From Polydactylus sextarius (taxonomy: Eukaryota > Chordata > Actinopteri > Polynemidae), in contig CM028919.1 in assembly GCA_016801845.1 (NCBI GenBank), positions 15,741,659-15,805,658 of the forward strand: 64,000 nt of DNA. The letters are read 5' to 3'. Shown here piece by piece: positions 22,685 to 35,581 of the stretch; positions within the stretch are counted from its first letter, which is position 1; each line of letters begins with the position of its first letter. The notes beneath the pieces are model-generated. The model was given only the letters and a program-made list of their open reading frames with translations. It was not told the origin of the DNA and searched no databases. Position numbers and translations under genes: made by a program.

Positions 22685-25600
22685 CTGAGAAACAAAACCA
22701 GACACCATTAGTTTGTTTCGTAACCGCGGTCATCGAAGGGGAATGTTTATTGTTCTGACGTTCACAAGCTTGACTTTTAGTTTTTCTACAGTATTAACCG
22801 TTTGTGTGAAGTTTAAAGTCTTTTTTTAGATTTAAACATCAGCAGCTTCAGTCTCACTGAAGTGATGATCAAACAAACAGGAGACAAACAACCGTCGTCT
22901 TTGTTTTGTTTCGTTTATTCGTCTTTGTCTTTTGGGGAATTTCCACATTGTTTGAATCAGACAATCAAATAACTGTCGGATCGATTGATAACGAGAATAA
23001 ACACGTGCTGATTGTGTCCTTGAATGCACCGTCCACTCTTTGTTACAGGAGGTTTTTTTCTCCTCACACTTCCTGCTTTTCTATTTTGAGCGAGTTCATT
23101 GACACTGAAGCTGCATATCTGATGAACGTAGCGTGACTGGAAAAGTCACTGGATGTTTGTTTGTGTGATATTTTCTCTTTCTCTTTTAAAAGAGCTTTTT
23201 TTTTGAAAAAAAAAGAAAAATACATTTCGTGTTTCCACCAAACGGCTGTGACACGCAGCCCGTGTGAGCGCCAGCCAGTCTCCCACCAAAACCTTATCGT
23301 CCGTCTGATTATCACTCTGTCTAATTTAAATAGCAACTGCTTCAGTAATTCTTGGTGCTTTGTGCCCTGAGAGAACACGGTCTGAAGCAGCCAACCAACC
23401 CCACTTCTGTCCAAAATTCTTGTGAGTGACTATGATTCCCGACATTTTGAACAGCTGAAGCCACCAACCATATCATCCACGCAAACCCAGAACATCAGCA
23501 AACATGCCAGCAGCTGGAGAATCAATGCAGCCGGACGATCAGTGAGGGACTCTGAGGTTTCACACACACGCTAACTATGTGCATCTGTGTTGAAAAGCCA
23601 CTGCTTTGGCACAGAGGCCTTTCTGACTCAAACAGGTTTTTGTTTTTTTTAACTCTGGATTCTCACTGTATCCCTTTACTGGTGCTCTGAGGGCTTCCCT
23701 TGCAGATTCCTCTGTGTGTGTACACAGCTGCTGTGCTATATGGGCTCTTTCTAATTTGCTCAATTAAACATATTGTCTATAAAAAAAAGTGTGTCTTCTG
23801 GGGTTTTTCCAGGGAAGTAATTATCAAGTAAAATACCACAGAAAAAATGACTTTGTCTACAGTTGCATCTTAATGTAGCGAGCTGCTGAAGCGAGCTACC
23901 GACGGACCAGAGTCCAACCAAATTCCATCTGTCACGGCTCAGTTGACCCGACTACGGTTGTTAATGATACTGCACTGAAAAGGTAAACACGAGCCAACGT
24001 TAGACGCATGATTTTCTAGGCCCGTGTTAACAGCGTAGCAGTCAAGACGAGACGCATCACATCTTTCAGCAGGTAACAGGATCACGTGATGAAACCAAAC
24101 CCGCCTGGCTGCTCCATCAACCTGAGCAAACACAAAGATGGAGGGAAGTGACCCGACGTGCTCCGACAGGTGATTCACCACAAGCTTCTACTGCGACGTC
24201 TGAACCGACATGTGGACACTAAAAAACAAACTCACGACTGATGTCCAGTAAAATAAAGTTTTAATTTTTTGTTTCTTCAATTTACAAAAACTGAACCTTT
24301 GATCTTCTCTGATCAGAGACCACAGGCGATAAGACGACGAACAACATACATGGTTTTAATTTTTGTCTTTTTTTTAGTTTTTGTCTTTTGCCACATTTCA
24401 GCTGGACGTCAGATGTCGGAGCATGACTATTGTTGTTGTGACTAATGTTGTTGATGTAGACGAGAGAAGTTGACATGAAGTATCTGATGAAAAAAGTTGA
24501 GTAAAACCCAGACACAGAGAGAGAGAGAGCACTTCTAACAGGTTACTTGTACCTGGACTGAACACATCTGGGTGCTCACACTTAAAATGATTCTCTCTAG
24601 ATTTCGAGGCCTCATCGTAAACCTCAGATTACAGGAACTGTGAAGGATACAAGCTTCATTAACGTAGAGAGGTAACATTAGTTAACACTCGTTACAAATT
24701 AGCAGAGCAACGACCAACTGAGTGATTAGTTCAGCATGTGTGAGCGTGTGTTGTTCTCACGATGTCATGACACATCACCTCAGTAACGTCGTGTTGTGTC
24801 GTCTCCAACGTGAACGTCGAAGCAGCAGAAAGCGACAAGTACAGATTCAAAACTCGTCTGTGCATCTGTCGAACTCCGTCACAGACAAGACACGTTACCA
24901 ACGACTGATGACAGACAAGACGACGGCTGGAAAAGAAACCGTCTGAGACCATAACCCTGAACCGACCTTCATATGACACTGATTTATTTCAGTTTTCTTC
25001 TAGAAACGTTCAGGAACAGTTTGTTACGTAGCCGGCTGACGAGTTGTACGTTTTATTTTCTGATGTTTAGTTTTAGTTCAGGCCGTTTAAGTCTGTGATT
25101 TCCTCGTCCCAGAATGCATTTGGACATTTCTGAGTGAAAGGTTTCCCAGCGTAGAAGGAAACAATGGAGCTGTACGCGCTGTCACTCAAACCACAAACAC
25201 ACAAAGCTGCAGACGAGGGCGTTGTATTTACACAACAGATGACACGGTCACAAAAGATGCAACCTGTCATTGTGCTGCATGTCGATCCGCTGAGCTTGTT
25301 CTTAGCGGAGCAATTAAATGTTAATATTTTAAGACGGATGATTGTTTTCTGTCCCCGTGACACAGAAAAGTATCTGACAGTTTATTGTTACATAAAACTC
25401 TCTAAGTATTATTGTCATTTCGTTTAATTCAGGTTTGACTAGTGACACGTCATGGGACATGTTTCAGTTGTTACTTCTCAAATATATAATTTCCTCGAAG
25501 CAGCTTCTCGCGCCGCCGTACCCCAGTGCATCATGGTCTTCTACTGCAGCTGTCAGCACATACTACTGTTTAATCATAGAGCACGGCGGCAGTGAACCCA

Positions 25601-26859
25601 CACACACACTCACACACACTCGGGAGCAGTTAGCACCCGACGCCGCGGCCTCTGATGCACGGTCGGGGCGACATGAAGGAGATGATGCTACAGTTTCAGT
25701 CTTTTGCCGCTTCGCTCCGACTTCCCCTGCAGGAACCCACCTCCTCCAGCTGCGAGGAGGGGCATAATATCACCGCAACCTGCCATCTGGTTGACGTTTA
25801 TAGCCTCGCTACGCATCAGTGAGTGACATATTGGGAGATTCTGTTATTTGAAGGTTCTTTTGTTTCTGAACCACAATGTTACTGACAGGGCTTGTCATCC
25901 GGTGCCTCGCAGACAAACGCACACTCACACTCACTTAGACACAAGTGCTAATAAGCAGAAGGAGTGTCTGGAGCGAAGCCACGACACACTCTTACATATA
26001 CACTACAAGACTGCCGTTTGCCACAAAAGCATTCAGAGCCAAGATGAAGTGTAAAGGCCAATTATGTAGCTGGAAACAAACGGTGAAATATTTTACTGAT
26101 TTCAAACTGTGACACCTTATAGTTTCCTAACCGAACACAACTCTGACGTCATGTTGGTGCTGTAGTTCTGGGGACAAGGAAGAAGAAAACACGGTATCAG
26201 GAAGTGCTACATCATCTTTATTCAACGACCCAACCAGCAGCTTCACTAGTAGCACTAATACACAAATACTGCCACTGCTCAGTTGGCAACACTTTCCAGG
26301 TCGTGATGACTTCTTGTCCAAAGAGAGAAGATCATACATCATGTAGATGAGATGATTATCTGAGTTGGTTTTGGCTCGGGAATGCACTCAGTTTGCTCCC
26401 ACGCAAAAGTGAGAAAGACAAACAATAGTGCACCAGGGAGTGATTGCTCAATGGGTGCAGGTGTCATCCATCATGCTGAGACACACACTGAATGACTGTA
26501 ATTCCCAGCAGCCACAGGGAGAAGGTCACTGCCACAGGAAGTCAGACTCCTCCGGTTAAACGGACGAACACATGAGACGCACTGGACGTTATTTCACACG
26601 CTTACTTGACCCTGTAACTGCTGCGCTGCTCTAATGACAACGCTCTGGATCTTTACTTAAATATGTTAATAACAGTTTAATTAGTCATTATATAATGAAC
26701 ATTTCCAATATTTCCAGGTTTAAACAGCGTGACGAAAACTAAACTCTGAATCCGATGTGTTTTTCTTAGAGTCTCCAAGTTAAAACCTACATGTCGATAA
26801 TTGTTTAGTAAATTTTTTAGCCGGCATTACATTTCTTGGTTCAGTGAAATCTTAAAGCA

Positions 26860-27160
26860 GAAAATCACAGCTCATCTTGTGGTTTCCTGGCGTGGGATGA
26901 GTCTCATAATGACAGTCTCACCTCACAGGCCCGCTCCGGTTTTGACAAGAGCTCCTGACTGAACCTGCAGGTGAAATCGCATGCCTCCGTGTCCTCCATT
27001 AATACTTTTCAAAACACATCGGATCTGGAATGCTAAACAAACCCTGCGAGCCGGCTGCTCCCCTGCAATTTGTCATCTGCAGTAACAAAGCCGACGTGAT
27101 ATCCATCAGCAACTGGGCCGGGCGCTGAGATTTTACACACTCTGATTAATTTCAGGTTCT
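26860..27160. promoter_or_regulatory. Candidate conserved non-coding element (intron 2)
   Basis: About 300 bp of complex, evenly textured sequence with words such as CTCCATTAATAC, CTGCAATTTGTCATCTGCAG and CTGATTAATTTCAGG. It stops abruptly at an A-rich tract (about 27161). Among the clearest candidates by eye. Confidence 0.5.
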
Positions 27161-28888
27161 TAAAAAAAAAGAAAAAAGAAAAAGGCTGAGGTAGAAATGA
27201 AGGTGAAAGAATGAAGAATGTGTTGCAATAAATTAAAAATGAAACAAAAAGATGAGCAGGTAGAGATTATAAACGTCCACGTCCTCATTCACAACCAACA
27301 AGAGACTGAATTAACAGTAATTTCACCTCAGACTCGTATCATCTGAAAAGCTGCTACTGCTCTGACATTATATCAGGCCGTGTTGACTTTATCCCTGTTT
27401 TTCTTTCATAACATGTAATTAAAGTCTGTCTGCCACATTTTTTCTGGCGCATTTACTGCGTTAGTTTATTAAAATATAAACCTGCTATGACAGGTGATGA
27501 TAAATTCACACTGTATTTGTTAGTTAACATTTTGTGGTTGGAACAAACAAGGCCGACCTGGGAAGTTGGATGATATAAACGTAAAATAAAAAAGTGCCTG
27601 AAAACGACACGACGCCCGGCGGCTCCCGTCAGGTCAATAAACTAAAGTTACTACCACGTGAGGCTGATGTACGGCCGCCGAGACAAACCTGTTTTTAAAG
27701 CAAACATTCGCTGTAACAATTTGAAAGTTATCACATTAAACCTGAAACAGGAATATAAACCATTCTGATACAGTGACGGCACAAGTAATCTGTCATAAGA
27801 ACCTGTTGAATCAGCTCAACGGGGAGAAAACGGTTGTGGTGAAAGAATTTCCTTCAGTCCCTGAACGTTAAAAAGTAATTGCACACAAAAATATTAATAA
27901 TGTCACTAATGGAACGAAAGAAGGAAACATCAGGCAGCTAAGGATCAATCTAGTCTCAGAAACAACATCAGATGAATATTTAAAAGACTAAAACATCTGG
28001 AAAGAGGCAGAGAGAGTTAAGATATCACCAATCATGATTTGTCTCAGGATGTGCAGAAACGTCGCTGTTAACTCCCTGAACAGCCTCTAATTCTGCACTT
28101 GAAAAGGCTCAGAGGTTCTTAGAAAAACAAGCAGGGTCATCTCCAGTGACAGACGGGCTTTTTAAACCGCGGCCCCCGGTGAGTCCAAGGATCCTGGTGT
28201 TTTGTGTTTGAACAAGGGGAGAGGACTGCATCTACAACCGAAACGTGTTCTGTCTTTATAAGATGTTTTCTTTGGTTCTTCTCACCTTCAGTTTTATTAA
28301 TCTATTTTAACTTTTGAGCCACAACCCAAATAAAAAAAGAGTGTGAATGAAAATAAAACTATAAATAAATAAAAAAAAAAAAAAAACAGCAAATCTTCTT
28401 TCCAGGAAACAAACCACAACTACTGTTTTTTTGACCCGTTAACTTTAATCTCAGCGCTGTAACAAGAAGAAACCCTCAGTTGTCGTCCATGTAAACCTGC
28501 ACGTGGAGTAAACGACGGCAGTTTCCTGCCAAACCTCATCATGTCGACGGCTCAGTGGACGTGAACGGACTCACTCTTCAGACGCTCACTTCACCACATA
28601 CTTTTTGCATTTTTTGCATAACAGTTGGGAAACACCCTGAAAAACCAAACAGGTCATTTGTTTCTTTTCTTTCATTTTAATTAAACAGAAGTTCAAATTA
28701 ACACTGGATATACACCAGGTTAATATAAATGATGAATGGCTTCTTCAGTCGAGTGTGTTGTCTCCAGTTTAGATTTATTGAAGTCATGCGTCATGGCACA
28801 TTTTTACCTACTGGCGATACAGAGACAGCTTGGGTACATCCCTGTCTGTCAAACTGGAGATGAACTCTGGTGTATTGATGGCTGCGTG

Positions 28889-28890
<2 letters not shown>

Positions 28891-28933
<43 letters not shown>
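28891..28933. repeat. (TG)n microsatellite
   Basis: About 43 bp of uninterrupted GT. Confidence 0.97.
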
Positions 28934-28935
<2 letters not shown>

Positions 28936-29663
28936 ACAGGGTCCTGTGCTGACTAATGATAGGTTACTGACAGACTGACGGTGTCAACAGTGCAGCGCTG
29001 TCAGCGCCTCCATCCTCCGTTGCCGTCACTGTCTTCTTGACACCTGTGGTCACATTCACATTTTTTTTCTATACACACCAGATCAGATGCAAATATCTGC
29101 ACCAGCAGCTCGGAAGCTGGCGACAGAGAGAGAAGAAAAGTGGACAAAATGGATGCAAAACCTGGTGTAACTGATGTTTGAGAGGAAGTGCCCCGTGTCA
29201 TCTCAGGACGATTTCTTTCACTGGGATCGCTTTTTAAACAAATGGTCTCCAACTCCTGCAGGACACCTGTCACCATCTAAATAAACTCTAGGATCCTGCA
29301 ACAAAGGCTGAAATATCATCAAAACACCCGCTGGTTCCTGGAGACCCCGAGGGGCTACGTGAGGTCACTAATTAATCTCCATGTTTCACTTTAGACTCAA
29401 GGAAACTTAATCATCTGCTCCACAGGTGATTAAAATGTTCCACTGATTTAAACTGGTCGTGTTGGTTCATTTCTGCATCATATCAACATGTTAACTTGAG
29501 TAGAAAAGTTTATTTTCCAACACATGTTGGAAAAGTGTCTCCTCCTGCATCGTTTTTATTTATTAAATTACTACTATTACTAATAAATCACTACTATTAA
29601 TTACTAAATTATTTCAATAGGAAAAACAGTATTATAGTATTATAATTATATACAGTATTATAC

Positions 29664-29689
29664 AGTATTATATAGTACTATATAATACT
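29664..29689. repeat. Perfect 26-nt AT-rich palindrome
   Basis: The sequence from 29664 to 29689 equals its own reverse complement, centred on AGTACT. Could extrude as a cruciform. Adjacent to a second palindrome. Confidence 0.95.
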
Positions 29690-29724
29690 ATACATTATTA
29701 TATTATATAATATAATAATGTATA
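29689..29724. repeat. Perfect 36-nt AT-rich palindrome
   Basis: The sequence from 29689 to 29724 equals its own reverse complement, centred on TATATA. It abuts the triplet array that follows. Confidence 0.95.
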
Positions 29725-29725
29725 C

Positions 29726-29811
29726 TTACTACTAGTAGTAGAATCAGCAGTAGTAGTATCAGTAGTATCAGTAGTAGTAGTAGTAGTATCAGTAGTAGTA
29801 GTAGTAGTATC

Positions 29812-29864
<53 letters not shown>

Positions 29865-30295
29865 AATCAGTAGTAGTAGTAGTATCAGTAGTAGTAGTAG
29901 TAGTATCAGTAGTAGTAGTAGTAGTATCAGTATCAGTAGTAGTAGTAGTAGTAGTAGTGGTAGTATCAGTATCAGTAGTAGTAGTAGTAGTAGTAGTAGT
30001 AGAATCAGTAGTAGTAGTAGTATCAGTGGTAGTAGTAGTAGTATCAGTATCAGTAGTAGTGGTAGTATCAGTAGTAGTAGTAGTAGAATCAGTAGTAGTA
30101 GTAGTATCAGTATCAGTAGTATCAGTAGTATCAGTAGTATCAGTAGTATCAGTATCAGTATCAGTATCAGTAGCAGTAGTAGTAGTAGTAGTAGTAGTAG
30201 TATCAGTATCAGTAGTATCAGTAGTAGTAGTAGTAGTAGTAGTATCAGTGGTAGTAGTAGTAGTAGTATCAGTATCAGTAGCAGTAGTAGTAGTC
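29726..30295. repeat. Large (AGT)n / ATC-interrupted triplet array
   Basis: About 570 bp of AGT triplets with regularly inserted ATC triplets and rare variants (GGT, AGC, AGA). Read on the minus strand it gives a Thr/Asp/Ser open frame of nearly 200 codons, and on the plus strand a Val/Ser frame. Both are consequences of triplet periodicity, not genes. Confidence 0.97.
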
Positions 30296-30539
30296 ATTAC
30301 TGTGGTTGGTTGGTTAGGTTTAGCAGGTTCACCTTATTATTAATAAAGTACACACTGCAGCTGGTGTAAGAAAGAGAGTGAAAGAACTAACCATCGTTTG
30401 TTTTTAATGTTCTAAAAAATAAATGAATGAATTGGTAGCGTCAGTGTTGATTCTGTAGCGACCACAACACACTGATCATTAGATGTGAAACTGTTCCAAC
30501 TGTGTCTTTGTTCTCTTCCATTTATACCTTCTGCTGCTG

Positions 30540-30542
<3 letters not shown>

Positions 30543-30591
<49 letters not shown>
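30543..30591. repeat. (CA)n microsatellite
   Basis: About 49 bp of uninterrupted AC/CA, lying between the two triplet arrays. Confidence 0.97.
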
Positions 30592-30592
<1 letters not shown>

Positions 30593-30660
30593 GTACACAC
30601 TGCAGGTGTAGTTTATTATTAACATGATGAATCTGTTGCAGAGAAGACGATCGGTCTATT

Positions 30661-30846
30661 CTATTACTACTATCTACTACTACTATTAACACTGATACTA
30701 CTAGTGCTACTATTACTGATACTACTACAACTACTACTATTAACACTGATACTACTAGTGCTACTATTACTGATACTACTACAACTACTACTATTAATAC
30801 TGATACTACTAGTAACACTAGTGCTACTACAACTACTACTACTAGC
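30661..30846. repeat. (ACT)n triplet array with 54-bp higher-order unit
   Basis: ACT/GAT/ATT triplets in which a 54-bp unit beginning TATTAACACTGAT recurs at 30684 and 30738, with a variant at 30792. The triplet content is the complement of the 29726-30295 array, so the two arrays are in opposite orientation. Confidence 0.95.
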
Positions 30847-31674
30847 AGTACTACTGTACCGTCCGACTGTAAACTTTATTTAAAAAAAGCAGCTGAACAG
30901 GACGAATCTTTAAAAAGACTCATAAGTCTGTTAAACGCTCTTTAACATTCGTATTGTTACAAATTGGCCAATTTGTTTCATTGTGCTGTTTTTTTGAGTT
31001 ATGAGTCTGTGGCTGAAAATCCACAACTTTTACTTTAATGAAATAATAATTCAAATGGAGCATTTAACGGTGTTATGGAGACGGAGAGCTACACTTAAAA
31101 ACAAGAAGTGGCTCCTGATTTTAACACTTGCGTACGAGGAATGTCAGTTATTTTTTCATATGGGTTTAGAGCCGTATATTAGATTTATTAGCCAACTGCT
31201 TCTACAAGTCGATCATTGACATTTGCTAAATCCGCAGCTGAATACAACATTAAATGACTGCGCTCCTCCTCATCCTCTTTGTCTTCTTTCTCTGCGTCGG
31301 TTCACGCCTACAGCTCAAATCTTTTAGCGCCGATGTTCGGATTATAAGACTGTAATTACACAAACTTTACCAAAGAAAATAAAAGGCCACTTCTCAAGAA
31401 TATCAATCAAACCTAACTTGACTCAGATGTTTTCTTAAGATTCGTCAACAGTAGCAGCAACAGAAAGTTGACTTTATTTCAAGGAATCGTCTGAAAAAGA
31501 CGATTAGAGATGAGACACAAGAAAACAAACAATCACACACCAGCGGTCCAGCGCTCATCTCATCCACCGACATCCAGAGACATCCACCATGTCAACGTCC
31601 GTCACTTCTGTCGTCGTATCCTGACTAAAACCCCACGTTTCAATGTGTAACTGTAACTTCCCATAAGTTGGAAG

Positions 31675-31702
31675 ATGTGTGTGTGTGTGTGTGTGTGTGT
31701 GT
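31675..31702. repeat. (TG)n microsatellite
   Basis: About 28 bp of GT repeats. Confidence 0.95.
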
Positions 31703-32595
31703 CTCGGCCTGTTCGGGTGCATGATGCACATCATTATGGTGTGATTATAAGCATTGGCTGGTTCTAGTTTGAACATGTAATGATTACACCATTAGACAAC
31801 TGTCCTGTTAAATACTGACACTGGAGGGAGAATCAAGTTTATTATGTTTTTAAATTTAAATTCATTTATGTTTTAAAAAGTCTGAAATAAATATTTTTGC
31901 TACTAAAGTTTCCAGAAGTATTTTTTCTTTTTAACATCCAACTTGAATAAAATCCAGTAAAATAATAGAATAAACCTTTATTACGTTTTGTTTGTCGAAG
32001 ATAAACAAGTTACAACGTAAGGAAACGTCGAGCTCCATGGTTCTATTAATAGTGTTAAATGACGAGGAAACACCTCCAGCTCATCTGACAAGTTACGTAA
32101 GGGGAAAAAAAATCACAGAAGTCGTGGCTAAAAGGTCGAACGTCAACAACCGTGAGAAATCTACGACGTCAGAGCTTCAAAGAATCAGAACTAACAGGTT
32201 TCTAGACGCGTTGCTTCGCTGAGCAGACGCAGAGCTGGGGGAAAAACCTTTATATGCTGCTGCTGAGTGATGTGAAGCAGAATAGTAAATGTGTAGTAAG
32301 TGGACTTCCCACTGTAGACACCACCATCATTAACTTCACCACCACATCACCATAACATCACACACACACAAACACACACGTCGAGCCAATAACCTCCAGT
32401 CTTCAGCCAATTCACCTTGTGTAAACAAAGATTACACCTCTTCATCTCATCCTCCAACCCCCAGAGGGGAGAGCTGTGTCGTTACTGTCACCTAGTGGAC
32501 GACAGCGAGACGCAGATTGATTAATACACCAAGAGGTGAGATGGAAAAGACATGTGTGCACCAGAAGACGGCTCCGTGCCCGAGAAAGAGAAAGA

Positions 32596-32621
32596 GAAAA
32601 AAAAAAAAAAAAAAAAAAAAA
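32596..32621. repeat. Poly-A tract
   Basis: Long A run following an AGAAAG-rich stretch. No retroposon body is recognised beside it. Confidence 0.85.
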
Positions 32622-33819
32622 CAGCTGCAGAAGCATATTCCATTTAATGTAGCAAAAATAACAGACACAAATTATCCATCACTAGTCGAGATTCTCCTAC
32701 CGTTTCTAAAAATGAAAAGCTTGAAGACTGGAGCGTCTTCGTCACGTCTGTCGCTAACAATCTGACCTAAACAAGAACAACTTTCTCCGGAAGCTCACCT
32801 GAGTCCATAAAAGCTGATAATAGAGCCAATAATTGGGAGGGAACAGCAATAATGGAGTTTTAGTGAGGCAGTAAATTCTTTAATTAGTTGTTAACACCCT
32901 CTGTCTATATGGATAAGCTGAAGCCCCCCACCCCCGTCCACAACATGTTGGATGGACGTTCAGTCAAAACGCAGATGACTCATCTTTAAAAAGAGATGAG
33001 GCCGTCACCTCCACTGTTAACACCTGTGTGTCATAACCGCTGGCGGGAACATAAAGCTACGAGCGGCGCGAGTCCAGATCTCAGCAGAGGATGAAATAAA
33101 GTCAGGGTAGAGATGCTCTGTGGGCTCAGGCCTCCTGCCACCTGGACGAACACACTGGTTGGATGACATTTCTGGATGCATCATGGTAGGAACATTCTCC
33201 AAACATACAATCTTTGCAGGTAGAGAAAAAGGCTGCAAGGTAGATAAATGCAAATGATGCAGGGCCTGAAAAACCAACGGACATTCCTGAGGAGTGATAT
33301 GATCTTTCAGTCCACAAACCATCCCCGGTAGGAGCGATACACTAAAGGAGAGAGTGAATAAGCCGACAGGGTGGTCTGTCCTTTCTGCACTGGGTTGGCT
33401 GATGGACGTGAGGTGGGGGGGTTGTAGTAGTCGTAGGGGCAGGACCTGCGGCAGCAGCTAAAAGAGAAGTACCCGCATGGCTCACTCTTGTCCTAAGCTC
33501 AGAGAGTTAAAGGCAGGAAGCCATTACCAAAGTGTAAATGCACTCAGCCATCACTGCTTAAACAGTCCAAATATGTTCCAGTACATGAAGAAACGCAGGG
33601 TGAGGGAGGAGGTCTGTCATTTTCAAACAAAACAGGCCTTTCTTGTCCCCTTGAAATAAAAAAACCATAGGACAAGTGAAGGCCCAACAAACCAGCCTCA
33701 CACATATCGTTAGCAAACTCGCTGTCTCCCTCCAAACATTGCATAACGCAGTTCCAGATGCACGCTGGTGGTTTGGGCTGATGAGAGACCGTGATTATGT
33801 TACATACGGCAGCGGTTTG

Positions 33820-34110
33820 ATGCAATAATTATGCAATCAGCAGCACAGCTTTGTGTTATGTCTATGATTTATCAACATTATTTGAATTGGGGTAATTAAT
33901 TGTCGCAGACGGGCTTAATGGCTCACTGTGTGACAGGGCATATCTGACGGCTTTTGTTTTGGCAGATGGCCCCGTGCCACGTCCCTCACCCAGCGCGAGG
34001 GAAACCGTACTCAGGCTCAATCACAACAAAGGCTTCACCCTCAGCCTATCGCTGCTCTCAGTCATACACAAACACACTATAGATGAACAGATAGGGGAAG
34101 AGATGCAGAG
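33820..34110. promoter_or_regulatory. Candidate conserved non-coding element (intron 2)
   Basis: Contains TGCAATAATTATGCAATC at 33831, a TAATTAATT homeodomain-type site at 33893-33901, TGATTTATCAAC, and a long complex GC-balanced continuation. No simple repeat throughout. Very characteristic texture of a developmental enhancer. Confidence 0.5.
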
Positions 34111-34559
34111 AGGCCTGGGGAGACTGCTCCTCCATGTGCTGAATGAATGAAAAAAGAGGTCAAAGCAGGGAAATGTAGTATAAACTACAGCAAACATGGC
34201 ATTTCTCCTGCAATCTCAGACAGTTAAGTCAAGGTTTGTTTACACGATCACATGCCAGTCAAGCTGGAAATGAGAGGCAACGCTCTCTAGTCGTCTTTAA
34301 AGAGACAAACGCCGGAGCTGCTCCACTGGCGCTGAATGACAGAGCGACTTTCTGAACCGACTCGGAGTCCGAGGTGATCCTGAGAAAAGGTCAAACAAAC
34401 ATTCTTTGAGTCCATAAGTCTCCGATTCACCGTCAATGGAGCAGATCCACGTTTTGTCTCGTGATGGCATCAGATTATAGCTCCGCTTCTCTGGTTTCTG
34501 ACTCTTCCTGTGAGAGACTCACTGAAGGTAAAGATCACAGAAAACACTGCACTCGCTTC

Positions 34560-34760
34560 TCAGCTGCATTTGGAAATAACTATTTGCAGTGACCTTAAAT
34601 GTCTACCATAGGAGCAGTGGATGGTGCACACGCATGGGAAAAAGACTCAGAGCCTCAGCGAGTTTCCTTTCACATGTGTGGATGTGAAATTGTTAATGAA
34701 ATTCAGCAACACGCAAGAGAAATAACTCCATCATCCTGTAATTGAGGAGGTCAAGATCTC
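34560..34760. promoter_or_regulatory. Candidate conserved non-coding element (intron 2)
   Basis: Complex block with ATTTGGAAATAACTATTTGC, GAAATTGTTAATGAAATTC and CTGTAATTGAGG. Repeat-free. Called on texture. Confidence 0.4.
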
Positions 34761-35557
34761 CTCGTTGGACAAACTCCAACTGAACCGTGCACCGATGTGG
34801 TGGTCGCTTTTATCCTGCTGTTTGTCAGAAAAGCTGAAATAACTCCAAACTGTCAGCAGAGAATCATGAACGAGAAGGAAACAAAAAAAAAAGTCTCACG
34901 GGACCTGGACGAATAAAATCAAAAAGAAGGTGTTTAAGAGGTTTCCAAAAGGTGACACAGATCATTTAAATACATTTGATTAATAAAATGGAACAAACAG
35001 TAAAAGTCGAACTACGATATTTTATGGAGGATTTCTGAGGTTTTGAGCGATTTCATTTAATTACAAAGAAGTGCAAACTTCAAAGAGAAAAATTAAACCT
35101 GCTGCTGAAATCTTGATTTATAAATTTCAGGGATCGTTTTTATTGTAGCATCAAATGGAAACACAGTATTTTCTTTAGGATTTGGATACGTAAAGGTTCA
35201 TAAAACTGCCAGATGACACCTTGGCTCGGCCCGCTGCGACGTGTGGGGGCTGCTGAGCGGGAGCCAACCCCGGTCTTGGGACAGATCCTAACATGTCCTA
35301 AAAGGATCCGTCAGTTTGCTTATGTTTAGCCATCGCTGAGGCCAGTTTGGCGACAGTAGTTGCATGGCCTGTGTACATTTGAAGCAAGAGCGAGGCGTTG
35401 CGGTGCGAGGGACCAAATGCTTTTTGGGCACCAGGTTTGCTATGACAGATGCTGACGATGAACTCTTGACACCGGCCTGACCGGTTTATGTTCAACATGT
35501 GTGTCTCCGTTACTGTCTCTGGTTTCCAGAAGGCCGGTTTACTGTGGACGTAGGTAT

Positions 35558-35581
35558 GTGTGTGTGTGTGTGTGTGTGTTT
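35558..35581. repeat. (TG)n microsatellite
   Basis: Short GT run of about 24 bp. Confidence 0.9.

Noticed and set aside
29698..30297. Minus-strand open frame of about 200 codons, almost entirely Thr/Asp/Ser
   Set aside because: Produced by the AGT/ATC triplet array. The complementary strand is open too (Val/Ser), and there is no non-repeat domain.
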